The notes beneath the pieces were generated by a model. The model searched no databases. It was not told where the DNA came from and saw nothing but the letters and a program-made list of their open reading frames with translations. Shown here piece after piece: positions 1 to 9,157 of a DNA stretch of 64,000 bases (the first letter of the stretch is position 1; the number at the start of each line of letters is the position of its first letter). Origin of the DNA: CALMEC01 sp964434425 (GTDB taxonomy: Bacteria > Actinomycetota > Thermoleophilia > Miltoncostaeales > Miltoncostaeaceae); the NCBI GenBank assembly GCA_964434425.1, contig CAYSVH010000003.1, positions 62,001 through 126,000 on the forward strand, in the 5' to 3' direction. Both the position numbers and the translations under genes were made by a program.

Positions 1-563
1 ACCTGACCACGCAACCGGACGTCGCGTTCGTGCTCACGAGGATGGTTCCGGGTGCCGACCTCGAAGCGGCGACCGAGGAGCTGCGGACGGCGCTTGCGGC
101 CGAGTTCCCGACGGCCGTCACGCGCACCCGCGCCGAGTACCGGGACTGGGTCAACCAGTCGATGAACCAGATACTCAGCATCTTCTACGTGCTCCTGGCC
201 CTGTCCATCGTCATCTCGCTGGTGGGCGTGATCATCACGCTGCTTCTCGCCGTCTACGAGCGCACGCGCGAGATCGGCATGATGCGGGCCGTCGGTGCGA
301 CACGCGGTCAGATCCGCAGCATGATCACCTTCGAAAGCGTGATCACGGCCGTCATCGGCGCCGTCGTCGGCCTCGTGCTCGGCCTGCTCCTCGGCTACGT
401 CATGATCAAGGGCCTCGAGGAGCAGGGCCTGTCGTTCTCGATTCCGGTCACGACCCTGATCGTCGTCCTGATCATGGCGGTGCTGGCCGGCCTCTTGGCC
501 GCCATCCTGCCGGCGCGACGGGCGGCGAAGCTGCAACCGCTGGAGGCGCTGCACTACGAGTAG
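1..563 (+). CDS. ABC transporter permease, FtsX/MacB type (C-terminal part)
   Basis: The reading frame is open from the first complete codon at base 3 and has no stop before 561-563, so the gene begins outside the window. The visible 187 residues contain a short extracytoplasmic piece followed by three membrane helices. The loop between helices 1 and 2 reads YERTREIGMMRAVGATR, the cytoplasmic signature of FtsX-like permeases (MacB/LolC family), and the protein ends in PARRAAKLQPLEAL, the usual family tail. Such permeases work with a dedicated ATPase and move lipids, peptides or antibiotics, or transmit mechanical force; the substrate cannot be told here. The ATPase gene presumably lies upstream. 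A GTG at 30 could be mistaken for a start but lies inside the protein. Confidence 0.9.
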   Translation, partial: LTTQPDVAFVLTRMVPGADLEAATEELRTALAAEFPTAVTRTRAEYRDWVNQSMNQILSIFYVLLALSIVISLVGVIITLLLAVYERTREIGMMRAVGATRGQIRSMITFESVITAVIGAVVGLVLGLLLGYVMIKGLEEQGLSFSIPVTTLIVVLIMAVLAGLLAAILPARRAAKLQPLEALHYE

Positions 564-574
564 CACGTCGCGGG

Positions 575-599
575 GTGGACGGGTACGGTACCCGTCCAC
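575..599. repeat. Perfect 12-bp inverted repeat after the permease stop
   Basis: GTGGACGGGTAC (575-586) is followed by one G and then its exact reverse complement (588-599). It begins 12 nt after the permease stop codon and precedes the ribosome binding site of the next gene. No T tract follows, so it could be a hairpin protecting the 3' end, a non-canonical terminator, or a dimeric operator. Confidence 0.7.
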
Positions 600-628
600 G
601 CCGTCCATCGATCCCGGGAGCAGCGACA

Positions 629-1024
629 GTGGTGGTCCTCCTCGGCCTGCTGGCCCTCATGTTCGTCGTCGCGATGCTGGGACTCGTCGAGTCCGGGCTC
701 TCTCCGCGGACCATGCGGGCGATCCTCCTGGCGCAGGCCGTCACGATCATCCTGGGCGGCATCGCGTTCGTCGTCCGGCTGACGTCTCCGGACCCGTACT
801 ACGGCGACGACCGGATGACCTATTGGGAGTGGGGAGGTCTTGATCCCAATCACATCGGCACGTATGCGTATCTCGGGGTGTCGATCGTCGCCGTGGTCGT
901 TCTGGCGATCATCGGCCGGCCGGGCTCCTCGACGCCCCGCGGGTTCTCACGGGTGCTTTTCGGCACGGCGGTGGTGCCGTTCGTCGGGTTCGCCGCGATG
1001 ATCGGCGCGTTCTCGGGACACTGA
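629..1024 (+). CDS. Small four-helix membrane protein, unknown
   Basis: 131 residues with four hydrophobic segments at about residues 2-20, 33-50, 75-95 and 108-128, and very short loops. I do not recognise the family. The start is set at GTG 629 because CGGGAG lies 8 nt upstream; the frame is open back to a GTG at 575, but that codon lies inside the inverted repeat 575-599 and has no ribosome binding site. The gene follows the permease on the same strand and could be co-transcribed with it unless the palindrome terminates transcription. It may be an accessory membrane subunit or simply a neighbour; no function can be assigned. Confidence 0.6.
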   Translation: MVVLLGLLALMFVVAMLGLVESGLSPRTMRAILLAQAVTIILGGIAFVVRLTSPDPYYGDDRMTYWEWGGLDPNHIGTYAYLGVSIVAVVVLAIIGRPGSSTPRGFSRVLFGTAVVPFVGFAAMIGAFSGH

Positions 1025-1104
1025 CGCACCGGACACGTCACCATGTGTGGCGGAGCACGTAGAGTCCGCGGATCGTTCGCGGACAGGACACCGAGGGAGG
1101 GCAT

Positions 1105-1278
1105 GTGAGCGAGGCCCGCGCACACCGCGGTTTCGCGAACCACGCGTCGCATCCGCGTCGCGGATGCGAGCCGGACGATGCACGCCGGCGGTCCGGCTCG
1201 GCCGGGAGGACACGGCCCATCGACCGCACCCCGGGCGGCAACCCTCGAGCCGGCTCATCCCGGCGTCCTCATCGATGA
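1105..1278 (+). CDS. Possible 57-aa leader-type ORF coupled to the next gene
   Basis: A GTG at 1105 sits about 4 nt after a strong GGGAGG ribosome binding site (1095-1100). Its frame runs to a TGA at 1276-1278 that overlaps the ATG of the next gene (ATGA at 1275-1278), the standard translational coupling arrangement. The product is Arg/Pro-rich and resembles no family I know, and the frame contains a 9-bp inverted repeat (CGCATCCGC/GCGGATGCG, about 1148-1168). It may be a real small protein, a coupling leader peptide, or chance. The good ribosome binding site contrasts with the poor one in front of the downstream gene. Confidence 0.35.
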   Translation: MSEARAHRGFANHASHPRRGCEPDDARRRSGSAGRTRPIDRTPGGNPRAGSSRRPHR

Positions 1279-2147
1279 CGTCGCCGACCGGTGACGGATC
1301 CTCGCGTCTGAGCCGGCTGGCCGCGACGGCCCTGGCCGTCGCCGACGCCGACCCGGAGCAGATCGAGGCGCAGGCACGCCATCTGGGCGAATCGCGCCGT
1401 TATCTGGCACCCATCGCGTGGGCTGCGGGTGCCCTGGTGCTCCTCGTCCGCGGAATCAAGCTCCTCATCCTCAACTGGCGGCTCTCGCTCGTCCAGCTCG
1501 TCCCGGCGGCCTGGGTCTGGCTCATCATGTGGGACCTGCGACGCGACGCGCTCCGGGCCGACCTCTTCCGGGACCTGACCGTCGGCCAGGTGAGCGCGCT
1601 CATCCTCCTCGCAATCATCGCGAGCATCGCGGCCTTCTGGTGCAACACCGTCTTCGGCTTCGCCGTGACACAGGAAGGACGACCCCGGATCCGCCCCGCG
1701 GCGCGGGCCGCCCGCGTGCATCTGCGACGGATCGTCGTCTCGGGCGTCTGCCTCGGTCTCCTCCTCGCCCTCGGCGCGATCGTGATCCCCCGCATCGACT
1801 CCTGGCCTCTCTACGCACTCGCGATCGGAGGCCTCTATGCGGCCCTGCTGATCAGCTTCGTCTCCATTCCGGCCCGGATCCTCGGCGCCAAGAAGCAGCG
1901 CCGGGGACCGAAGGAGACGATCGGCAGCTGGACGATCGGCGGTGCGCTGAGCGCCGTCGCGATGACACCGGGGTTCGTTCTCGACCGGATCGGCCTGATC
2001 CTCCTGGGTATTCCGGGTCTTGCGATCCCCGGATTCGTGCTGCTCTCGATCGGCACGGGCCTCTTCGCCGCCGGCATGTCGTCGGTACGGGCCGTCAAGC
2101 TCAGCATGAAGCTCGACACGCCGGACACAGCATCGTTCGAACGCTGA
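1275..2147 (+). CDS. Membrane protein, unknown family
   Basis: About 290 residues: an N-terminal soluble stretch of 45 residues, then at least six hydrophobic segments, including a pair near residues 45-85 (AWAAGALVLLVRG, LVQLVPAAWVWLIMW) and a final glycine-rich pair near the C terminus (LILLGIPGLAIPGFVLLSIG). I do not recognise the family. ATG 1275 is chosen because upstream sequence in this frame reads as low-complexity Arg/Pro/Ser and is not protein-like. The start overlaps the stop of a short upstream ORF in an ATGA. A perfect 26-bp palindrome at 2241-2266 lies downstream and probably ends the transcript. Confidence 0.7.
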   Translation: MTSPTGDGSSRLSRLAATALAVADADPEQIEAQARHLGESRRYLAPIAWAAGALVLLVRGIKLLILNWRLSLVQLVPAAWVWLIMWDLRRDALRADLFRDLTVGQVSALILLAIIASIAAFWCNTVFGFAVTQEGRPRIRPAARAARVHLRRIVVSGVCLGLLLALGAIVIPRIDSWPLYALAIGGLYAALLISFVSIPARILGAKKQRRGPKETIGSWTIGGALSAVAMTPGFVLDRIGLILLGIPGLAIPGFVLLSIGTGLFAAGMSSVRAVKLSMKLDTPDTASFER

Positions 2148-2240
2148 GGTCGCGGGCGACCATCGGGCCCGCAGCATCACCCGGAGGGCCATCCGACAAT
2201 CGCGGTGTCGCGGAAGCGGCCCCGCCGAGTACGGACGCGG

Positions 2241-2266
2241 ATCCCCGCACCGCGCGGTGCGGGGAT
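2241..2266 (+). terminator. Palindromic terminator with short T run
   Basis: ATCCCCGCACCGC is followed directly by its reverse complement GCGGTGCGGGGAT and then TTCGTC. The fold is a very stable G+C-rich hairpin 94 nt after the preceding stop codon at 2147, typical of actinobacterial Rho-independent terminators with a minimal U tail. Confidence 0.75.
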
Positions 2267-2290
2267 TTCGTCGTTGTCGAAGGGATTCTC

Positions 2291-2296
2291 TATCCT
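2291..2296 (+). promoter_or_regulatory. -10 box (TATCCT) implying a leaderless mRNA
   Basis: TATCCT ends exactly 6 nt before ATG 2303, so transcription would begin at or next to the start codon. There is no ribosome binding site upstream of that ATG. The same geometry occurs before dxs, folE2, the ExeA-type ATPase and the L,D-transpeptidase in this window. Confidence 0.5.
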
Positions 2297-2302
2297 CCGC
2301 TC

Positions 2303-3298
2303 ATGCACGCACGACGTCGCTACATCGCCTTCTCTCTCGCCGCAGCGCTGGCCGCTGCCCCGGCGCTGCTGCCCGCGGATGCGGCCGGGGCGGTCAGGCT
2401 GAACGTCCCCCAGCGGAACGCCGCCATCACCGCGGTCGCCGCCTTCCCTTCGGTGAAGGGCCAGCAGATCCGCGTCCGAGGATCCGCGGTAAGCATGAGG
2501 GACGTCGGCGCGCGCCTGACCTTCCGGCTCGCTCAGGCGCATCGCAGCCAGATCGACCCCGACTTCACCCGCATCGACCTCTGGGGAAGGAGTCTGCTCG
2601 GCGGCGAGCGCCGCCTGGTCGCCCTGGTCGAGCGTGTCGGCAAACGGCACAAGCTCCACTACTTCGGCCCGCGCGACGGCTTCGCGAAGACCATCTGCAG
2701 GCGACCCGCTCCGGGTGTGCGCATCATCCATGATCTCGGCCTCGGCCCGGTGGAGGACAACCGCCACGGGGTGAGGAGTTGCCGGTACGACCGGCGCATC
2801 GGCGCGATTACGCGACCGATGGCGGCGGGTGAGATCACCGGACTGCGCGCGCTCTACGAGCCGCAGGACTACACGATCGAGTACCCGAACGGCGATATCG
2901 AATCCGGACGGCGATCGGCGGCGACCCCGGCCTTCACCGAGGCGACCACGGAGTGCCGTTGGGACGCCGCCCAGCCGTTCTCCTGGGCACCCCACGGCGT
3001 GGTCTCACGCAGCGACCCGCGTTTCGGCGTGTTGACGATCCAGTGCGTGACGGCGACGGAGGGATACAGCAACGGAGCCGTGGCCGACGAAACGCACCTC
3101 CTGGTCGCACGCGCGGGACGCACAGGGCCGTTCACGCGGCTGATCGCCCACGTCATCCGAGGTGACGCAACACGGGCCGGCACCGCCTGCGGGAACGATC
3201 GACGCGCATGGGGACTGCCCGCACGGCCGCGAGTCGAGCTCGGTTTCTGTACGCCGTTCCCCTCGACGCTCGCACGGGTGGAGGCCCTGGACATGTGA
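2303..3298 (+). CDS. Secreted protein of unknown function
   Basis: 331 residues. The N terminus (MHARRRYIAFSLAAALAAAP...) is a Sec signal peptide with a probable cleavage site near residue 25 (ADAAGA). The mature part has alternating beta-rich stretches and four or more cysteines that could form disulphides (for example around TICRRP, RSCRYD, TECRWD and TIQCVT), consistent with an exported globular protein. I do not recognise a domain. The start was chosen by the signal peptide and the -10 box 6 nt upstream; the long open frame before it is a shadow of the neighbouring gene. It is a single-gene unit: a terminator hairpin lies just upstream and a convergent ftsH downstream. Confidence 0.75.
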   Translation: MHARRRYIAFSLAAALAAAPALLPADAAGAVRLNVPQRNAAITAVAAFPSVKGQQIRVRGSAVSMRDVGARLTFRLAQAHRSQIDPDFTRIDLWGRSLLGGERRLVALVERVGKRHKLHYFGPRDGFAKTICRRPAPGVRIIHDLGLGPVEDNRHGVRSCRYDRRIGAITRPMAAGEITGLRALYEPQDYTIEYPNGDIESGRRSAATPAFTEATTECRWDAAQPFSWAPHGVVSRSDPRFGVLTIQCVTATEGYSNGAVADETHLLVARAGRTGPFTRLIAHVIRGDATRAGTACGNDRRAWGLPARPRVELGFCTPFPSTLARVEALDM

Positions 3299-3340
3299 CA
3301 CCCGTCGGCCCCGGACGCCGCGAGGAACCGCGAAGCCCTG

Positions 3341-5500
3341 CTACGCCGACGAGGACGTGGGGTGCTCGCCGCCCGCGGACGGCGCACCGGCATCGGACGC
3401 GGGTTCGAACCATCCGTCGAACGCCGTCCCGCCCGGGGACGCGGCCGGTGCGTCCGCCGCGGGCACGTCACCGTTGTCGCCGCCACCCTGCGATGCCGCC
3501 TCGCGACGGCGCAGTGGCTCGGGGCGAGGGGGTCGCGGCATGCCCGCGGCATCGTAGGCGTCGGCCTCGTCCAGCGTCTCGTGCTCGAGCAGGGCGCGCG
3601 TCAGCGCCTCGAGCTTGTCGCGGTTCTCGTTCAGCTTCGTCAGTGCGTCGCGGTAGCACTCGTCGATGATCGTGCGGACCTCCTCGTCGACGAGTTCCTG
3701 GGTGCGCTGCGATGCCGCCGCGCCGATCCCGGGGAAGAGCATGGGCTCGTCGTTCGGTCCCGGCAGCACCGAGACCGGTCCGATGGCCTCGCTCATTCCC
3801 CACCGGCCGACCATCTGCTTGGCGATCTTGGTGACCTGCTCGAGGTCCGACTCGGCACCCGTCGTGACGTCGCCGTAGATGATCTCCTCCGCCGCGCGGC
3901 CGCCCAGGGCACCGATGATGCGCCCGTGCAGGTACGCGGCGTCGTAGCCGTACCGATCGGTCGACGGGGCCTGGAACGTGACGCCGAGCGCACGGCCACG
4001 CGGAATGATGGAGACCTTCCGCACCGGGTCGGCGCCGGGGATCAGCATGCCGAGAAGAGCGTGGCCGGACTCGTGGTAGGCCGTGCGCTCGCGCTCGGCG
4101 TCCGACAGCATGATGTGGCGCTCGGCGCCGAGGACGATCTTCTCGAGCGAGTCGGTGAAGTCGGCCTGGACGACCATCGTGTGGTCGCGACGCGCGGCCA
4201 GGAGTGCGGCCTCGTTGGCGAGGTTGGCGAGGTCCGCACCGACCATGCCGGGCGTGGACGAGGCCAGTCCGTCGAGGTCGACGTCCGCCCCGAGCGGCAT
4301 GTGCCGTGTGTGCACCTTGAGGATCGCCAGACGACCGGACTGATCCGGAGGGTTGACGGCCACGCGGCGATCGAACCGGCCGGGACGCAACAGGGCCTGA
4401 TCGAGGATCTCGATGCGGTTCGTCGCGGCGATGACGATGACGCCCTCGGACCCCGAGAAACCGTCCATCTCGGTGAGGATCTGGTTGAGGGTCTGCTCGC
4501 GCTCCTCGTGTCCGCCCATGCCCCCGCCCGATCCTCGGGCGCGACCGACGGCGTCGAGCTCGTCGATGAAGACGATGGCGGGTGCCGCCTCCTTGGCCTG
4601 CTTGAACAGGTCGCGCACGCGGCTGGCACCGACACCGACGAACATCTCGACGAACTCGGACGCCGACAGTGAGAAGAAGGGCACACCCGCCTCTCCCGCA
4701 ACCGCACGGGCGAGAAGCGTCTTGCCGGTGCCGGGCGGGCCGTAGAGCAGTACGCCCTTCGGGATCTTGCCGCCGAGTTCCAGGTACTTCTTCGGCTCCT
4801 TGAGGAAGTCGACGACCTCGCTGAGTTCCTGCTTCACCTCGTTGATGCCGGCAACGTCGCTGAACGTCGTCCGCTGCCCGCTGGCGTCATAGCGCTTCGC
4901 CCGCGACTTGCCGACGCCGAGAATGCCGCCACCGCCCCCGCCACCCGATGCCGCGCGACGGAAGAACCAGATGAACAGGGCGATGAGGAGGATCGCCGGA
5001 CCGAAGCTGATGAGGAACGTGAGCCACAGGGCGCGCGGCTGGTCGATGGACTTCGCGCTGATGATCACGTCCTTCTCCATCAGCCGGTTGAGGAGGCGAG
5101 TCTTGCCCGCCTCGTCCTCACCCAGGAGGCTGGGGATGATCGTGTGGAAGCGCGTGACCGAGCGCGTCGTGCCGTCGGAATCCGTGTACTCGACGGGCTC
5201 CCGGAACGTGCCGTCGATCGTGTCGAGCCGCGAGCTGATCTCCTTGATCGTCCCCGCCTCGACCTGCTTCTCGAAGAAGTTGTAGGTGATCGTCGTGCGG
5301 TCGGGCCCCTGGCTGATGAACTGGGCCAGCGCGAAGTTGATGATCAGGAGGAAGCCGACGATCAGCCACAGCCGCCGCGGGTTGCGCGTCAGGCGCGAAC
5401 CGCCGGGCCCATCGGGTTCGTCCTTGCCCTCGACCCGCCAACCGGGAGGGTCGGGCTTCGGCCGTCGGTGGCCGGACTGTGATCCTTCGTCATCGCTCAC
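3341..5500 (-). CDS. ftsH: ATP-dependent zinc metalloprotease FtsH
   Basis: 719 residues. FtsH is the membrane-anchored hexameric AAA+ protease that degrades misfolded or unassembled membrane proteins and selected cytosolic regulators. Visible parts in order: membrane helix near 44-63 (LWLIVGFLLIINFALAQFI), periplasmic domain, second helix near 150-175, Walker A GPPGTGKT near 253, Walker B VFIDELDAVG near 308, the second region of homology ATNRIEILDQALLRPGRFDR, the zinc motif HESGH near 475 and the third zinc ligand in TGAESDLEQV. The C-terminal tail is disordered and Gly/Ala/Pro-rich. The GTG at 5500 (MSDDEGSQ) is the most likely start; upstream sequence in frame is Arg/Pro-rich. It lies apart from hpt/tilS, its frequent neighbours. 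Confidence 0.96.
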   Translation of the reverse strand: MSDDEGSQSGHRRPKPDPPGWRVEGKDEPDGPGGSRLTRNPRRLWLIVGFLLIINFALAQFISQGPDRTTITYNFFEKQVEAGTIKEISSRLDTIDGTFREPVEYTDSDGTTRSVTRFHTIIPSLLGEDEAGKTRLLNRLMEKDVIISAKSIDQPRALWLTFLISFGPAILLIALFIWFFRRAASGGGGGGGILGVGKSRAKRYDASGQRTTFSDVAGINEVKQELSEVVDFLKEPKKYLELGGKIPKGVLLYGPPGTGKTLLARAVAGEAGVPFFSLSASEFVEMFVGVGASRVRDLFKQAKEAAPAIVFIDELDAVGRARGSGGGMGGHEEREQTLNQILTEMDGFSGSEGVIVIAATNRIEILDQALLRPGRFDRRVAVNPPDQSGRLAILKVHTRHMPLGADVDLDGLASSTPGMVGADLANLANEAALLAARRDHTMVVQADFTDSLEKIVLGAERHIMLSDAERERTAYHESGHALLGMLIPGADPVRKVSIIPRGRALGVTFQAPSTDRYGYDAAYLHGRIIGALGGRAAEEIIYGDVTTGAESDLEQVTKIAKQMVGRWGMSEAIGPVSVLPGPNDEPMLFPGIGAAASQRTQELVDEEVRTIIDECYRDALTKLNENRDKLEALTRALLEHETLDEADAYDAAGMPRPPRPEPLRRREAASQGGGDNGDVPAADAPAASPGGTAFDGWFEPASDAGAPSAGGEHPTSSSA

Positions 5501-5675
5501 GGACGGCACATGATGGCAGGTGATCGCGAAAAAGGTCAGACGCCGGGGCGGCGGCGCCCCTCTCCCCGGCCACCGCCCGAGGGGAGCCGGTGCCACGGGC
5601 GGGAGGTGCAGGCGAATCGCCGGGTGGATCCCCCCCTGTGACGCCGGACGACCACGTGATCGTCCGCTCAGGGTG

Positions 5676-6806
5676 TTAGCGCGTGGATGAGGTGTCGTCG
5701 CCCCGACCGCCCCGCCTGCCGCGCGCACGGGCGGTCGTCGGATCCATGACCGCCGTGGTGTCGTCCCCGTCCTCGGGGAGAAGCGGCGGCACCGGCCGAA
5801 GAGGGGTCGGCGCCGGAAGCGTGGCCTCGTCGTCGGTCCTCTCGCGCGACGCCTGCTCCGCGAGCTTGCGCGCCGCCTGCGCACGGGCGGCACGCACCTG
5901 CCGCCGGTGCAGGAGTTCCGCGTTCAGCTCGCCTCCGACCAGGAACATGAGCCCGCTGAAGTACAGGAAGTTCATGTAGACGAAGATCGTTCCCAGGGTG
6001 CCGTACACCCCGCGGAAGTTGTGGATCGCCTGCGCGTACAGCGAGACGAGCGACGTCGTGCAGTACCAGGCGGCCGTCGAGAGCAGCGCCCCCGGGACGA
6101 TGTCACGGAAACGGAGCCGCATCTGATTCGGTCCGAATCGGTACAGAAGGACCAGGAAGACGAAGATCGTGACGAGGCCCGCCGGCATGGTCAGGCTGTC
6201 GACCAGATCGCTGGTGGACTGGCTCGCGCCGATCCACTCGGCGACGCCCACGGCCAGCCGTTCGCCACCCGCGAGCGACAGCACGCTGAGGATGGCGAGG
6301 AGCACGGTCCCCACGGTGAGGAGCATGTTGATGCCCTTCGCCCGGATCCACCGGCGGTGGGGGTGCCGCTGGGCACGGTCGAGCCCGTCGACCAGCGCGC
6401 CGATCGCGTTGGACGTCATGTAGACGGCGATGATCGCGGCGCCGATGATGACGAATCCGGCCGCCGCACCGGACGCGACGGTCCGGTTGAAGGCGTCGGC
6501 GAGGCCGCTGATGCCCGGGATGGTCGCCTCGAGCTTCGAGAAGAGCGTCGAGTACGCGTCCGGTCCGGCGATCCGGATGGCCGTGACGACCACGAACAGG
6601 AACGGGATCGTCGCCAGGAACGCGTTGAAGGCGAACTGGCTGGCCGTCGCGGTGACGCCGTTGCCCATGCAGCGCCGCAGGGTCGCGCGAAAGACGCTCC
6701 ACACCCAGCGGGGAAGCCGAACGAACGGCGCGGTGATGACGGAGGAGATGTTCACGAGGAGGGCGGGCGCGCCATGGCGCACGGCGTCGCACCAGTCTAG
6801 AGGCAT
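5676..6806 (-). CDS. YihY/BrkB family inner-membrane protein
   Basis: 376 residues with six predicted membrane helices between about residues 60 and 320, then a long charged cytoplasmic tail. Family signatures are GNGVTATASQFAFNAFLATIPFLFV in the first helix region and FRGVYGTLGTIFVYMNFLYFSGL in the last helices. The family was once called ribonuclease BN, but it is now regarded as a membrane protein of uncertain, possibly transport, function. ATG 6806 is taken as start; GTG 6782 is an alternative, because a TAGACT -10-like box (6799-6794) lies just before it. It stands between ppk1 and ftsH on the same strand, with 102 bp and 175 bp gaps, so each may have its own promoter. Confidence 0.88.
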   Translation of the reverse strand: MPLDWCDAVRHGAPALLVNISSVITAPFVRLPRWVWSVFRATLRRCMGNGVTATASQFAFNAFLATIPFLFVVVTAIRIAGPDAYSTLFSKLEATIPGISGLADAFNRTVASGAAAGFVIIGAAIIAVYMTSNAIGALVDGLDRAQRHPHRRWIRAKGINMLLTVGTVLLAILSVLSLAGGERLAVGVAEWIGASQSTSDLVDSLTMPAGLVTIFVFLVLLYRFGPNQMRLRFRDIVPGALLSTAAWYCTTSLVSLYAQAIHNFRGVYGTLGTIFVYMNFLYFSGLMFLVGGELNAELLHRRQVRAARAQAARKLAEQASRERTDDEATLPAPTPLRPVPPLLPEDGDDTTAVMDPTTARARGRRGGRGDDTSSTR

Positions 6807-6908
6807 GCCCGCGGCCGGCGGACAATTCGGGATTACCACGCCAGTTCGGCCCGGGCCGGGACGATTCCTCCCTTCCCCGCCTGATCGAACGATCCGGACG
6901 AACGTGCC

Positions 6909-8993
6909 TCAGGCCGGCCGTGCACCGGCGAGCGCCCGTTCCATCAGGGCGTCGTGCGCGTTCAGATCCTGCGGCGAACCCGTGGCGACGCGACGCCAGG
7001 ATCCGTCCGCGGACAGGGTCCACGAGAGGGCGGTGTCACGCCGGCAGATGTCGAGGATGGCGGCGAGCTCCTCGCACGCGACGGGGTCCTCCACCGGGGT
7101 GAAGGCCTCGACGCGGTTGTCGAGGTTCCGGACCATCATGTCGGCGGACCCGATCCAGTACGAGGTCGCGTCGCCCACCGTGAAGGCCAGGATCCGCGTG
7201 TGCTCGAGGAACCGGCCGACGATGCTCGACACCCGGATCGTTTCGCTGACGCCCGGCAGTCCCGGACGCAGACCGCAGATACCCCGGACGCTCAGGTCGA
7301 CGGGTACCCCCGCACGCGACGCCCGGTAGAGGGCCTGGATGATGTCGGCGTCGATGATCGCGTTCAGCTTCATCTCGATGCGTCCGGGCGTTCCGGCCGT
7401 GTGCTTCGCGATCACGTTGTCGATCTGCGCGATGATGCCGTCGCGCATGTGCTCCGGTGCGACGAGGAGCTTCCGGTACTTGGGGACGCGACCGAACCCG
7501 GTGAGGTGGTTGAAGAGGTCGGCGACGTCCTCGGTGATGTCCTCCCTGGCGGTGAAGAGGCCGAGGTCCGTGTAGAGGCGTGCCGTGGCCGGATGGTAGT
7601 TGCCGGTTCCGATGTGGGCGTACCGTCGGAGCTTCTCGTCCTCCCGACGCACGACGAGCGCGATCTTCGCGTGCGTCTTCATCCCCACGTGACCGTAGAC
7701 GACGTGCACGCCCGCGCGCTCCAGCGCCCGGGCCCAGTTGATGTTGCGCTCCTCGTCGAACCGCGCCTGCAGCTCGACGAGGCAGACCGTCTGCTTGCCG
7801 GCGGCGGCCGCCTTCACCAGGGCCGGGATGATCGGGGTGTCACCGCTGGTGCGGTAGATGGTCTGCTTGATCGCGACCACGTCCGGATCCCCGGCCGCCT
7901 GGTTGACGAACGCGGCGACGGACGTCTCGAAGTCGTCGTAGGGATGGTGGACGAGGATGTCACCGCGACGGATCTCCGCGAAGATGTCGAGTTCACCGTC
8001 ATCCAGATTGAGCCGCGGGTGGACGCGCGGGGTCCACGGACGGCTGAGCAGCTTGGTGCGCTTCGGATCGACCAGCTCCCACAGCGCCGTCAGATCCAGG
8101 AGCCCGGAGATCCGGTAGACGTCCCGTGAATCGACGCCCATCTCCTCGCGAAGCTCCGCGAGGATGGTCTTGCCCGCCCCTCGCTCCACTTCCAGGCGCA
8201 CGACGTCGCCGAAGCGCCGGTGACGCAGATGGGCCTCGACGGCGTCCATGAGGTCGGTGACGTCCACGTCGACATCGAAGTCCGCGTCACGCGTCACCCG
8301 GAAGAGCGCCGAGGTCGTGACGTCCATCCCGGGGAAGACCCGATCCGCGTGGGCGCGCACGATCTCCTCGGTCGGCACCAGCCCACCCGGCACGGCATGA
8401 AGACGCTGCAGCCCCGGGAAGACCTTCACACGGGCGAGGCGCGACTCCCCGGTGCTCGGATCGGTGACCGTGGCCCCCAGGTTCAGGGAGAGCCCCGAGA
8501 TGTACGGGAACGGGTGTCCCGAGCTCACCGCGAGCGGGGTGAGGACCGGATAGATCTGCTCCGAGAAGACGGTCTTCACCCGGCGAAGCGCACGGTTGTC
8601 AAGGTCGCCCAACGACAGGATCCCCAACCCCTCGTGCTCGAGGGCCGGTGCGATCTCCTCCTTCCAGAGCCTCCCCTGCTCCCGCACGAGTTCCGTCGTG
8701 CGCGCGGCGATCGCATCCAGGATCTCGTCGCGGTTCATCTGATCCGGCGCGCTCGACACGCGCCCGGACTCGAGGGCGTCCTGATGGCCCGCCACCCGGA
8801 CCATGAAGAACTCGTCCAGGTTCGACGAGAAGATCGCCAGGAACTTGCAGCGTTCCAGCAACGGGAGGTCGCCGTCCGCGGCGAGCGCCAGAACGCGCTG
8901 GTTGAACTCGAGCCAGGAGAGTTCCCGGTTGATGTAGTAGGCCGGATCGGCGAGATCGTTCGTGCCCGGACTGCGACGACGGCGTGGACTCAT
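6909..8993 (-). CDS. ppk1: Polyphosphate kinase 1
   Basis: 694 residues, the usual length. Ppk1 reversibly transfers the ATP gamma-phosphate onto long polyphosphate chains. The N-terminal domain opens with YINRELSWLEFNQRVL and FSSNLDEFFMVRV, both diagnostic. The phospho-accepting histidine lies in MKTHAKIALVVRRE near residue 440, and the second catalytic histidine region is HIGTGNYHPATARLYTD. The C-terminal half has the two phospholipase-D-like lobes. The gene begins at ATG 8993; CAGAAT ends 6 nt upstream of it, so the transcript may be leaderless. The window also contains pstSCAB and two CHAD genes, all linked to phosphate or polyphosphate, although not in one operon. Confidence 0.96.
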   Translation of the reverse strand: MSPRRRRSPGTNDLADPAYYINRELSWLEFNQRVLALAADGDLPLLERCKFLAIFSSNLDEFFMVRVAGHQDALESGRVSSAPDQMNRDEILDAIAARTTELVREQGRLWKEEIAPALEHEGLGILSLGDLDNRALRRVKTVFSEQIYPVLTPLAVSSGHPFPYISGLSLNLGATVTDPSTGESRLARVKVFPGLQRLHAVPGGLVPTEEIVRAHADRVFPGMDVTTSALFRVTRDADFDVDVDVTDLMDAVEAHLRHRRFGDVVRLEVERGAGKTILAELREEMGVDSRDVYRISGLLDLTALWELVDPKRTKLLSRPWTPRVHPRLNLDDGELDIFAEIRRGDILVHHPYDDFETSVAAFVNQAAGDPDVVAIKQTIYRTSGDTPIIPALVKAAAAGKQTVCLVELQARFDEERNINWARALERAGVHVVYGHVGMKTHAKIALVVRREDEKLRRYAHIGTGNYHPATARLYTDLGLFTAREDITEDVADLFNHLTGFGRVPKYRKLLVAPEHMRDGIIAQIDNVIAKHTAGTPGRIEMKLNAIIDADIIQALYRASRAGVPVDLSVRGICGLRPGLPGVSETIRVSSIVGRFLEHTRILAFTVGDATSYWIGSADMMVRNLDNRVEAFTPVEDPVACEELAAILDICRRDTALSWTLSADGSWRRVATGSPQDLNAHDALMERALAGARPA

Positions 8994-9157
8994 CCTCGTA
9001 TTCTGCCGTGTGACCGATGGATCGCACCCATGATCGGCCGGCCAGGGTCACAGGACCGTCACATCCAGGCGGTCGTCCCCTGCCTCCAGGGACACGCCGG
9101 CGCCCGATCGGCCGACTCGAATGCCTGCCCACCAGAGAAAAACGGAAATCGCCCCAC

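Noticed and set aside
5501..5893. Longer FtsH start upstream of GTG 5500
   Set aside because: The residues are Arg/Pro-rich and unlike any FtsH N terminus.
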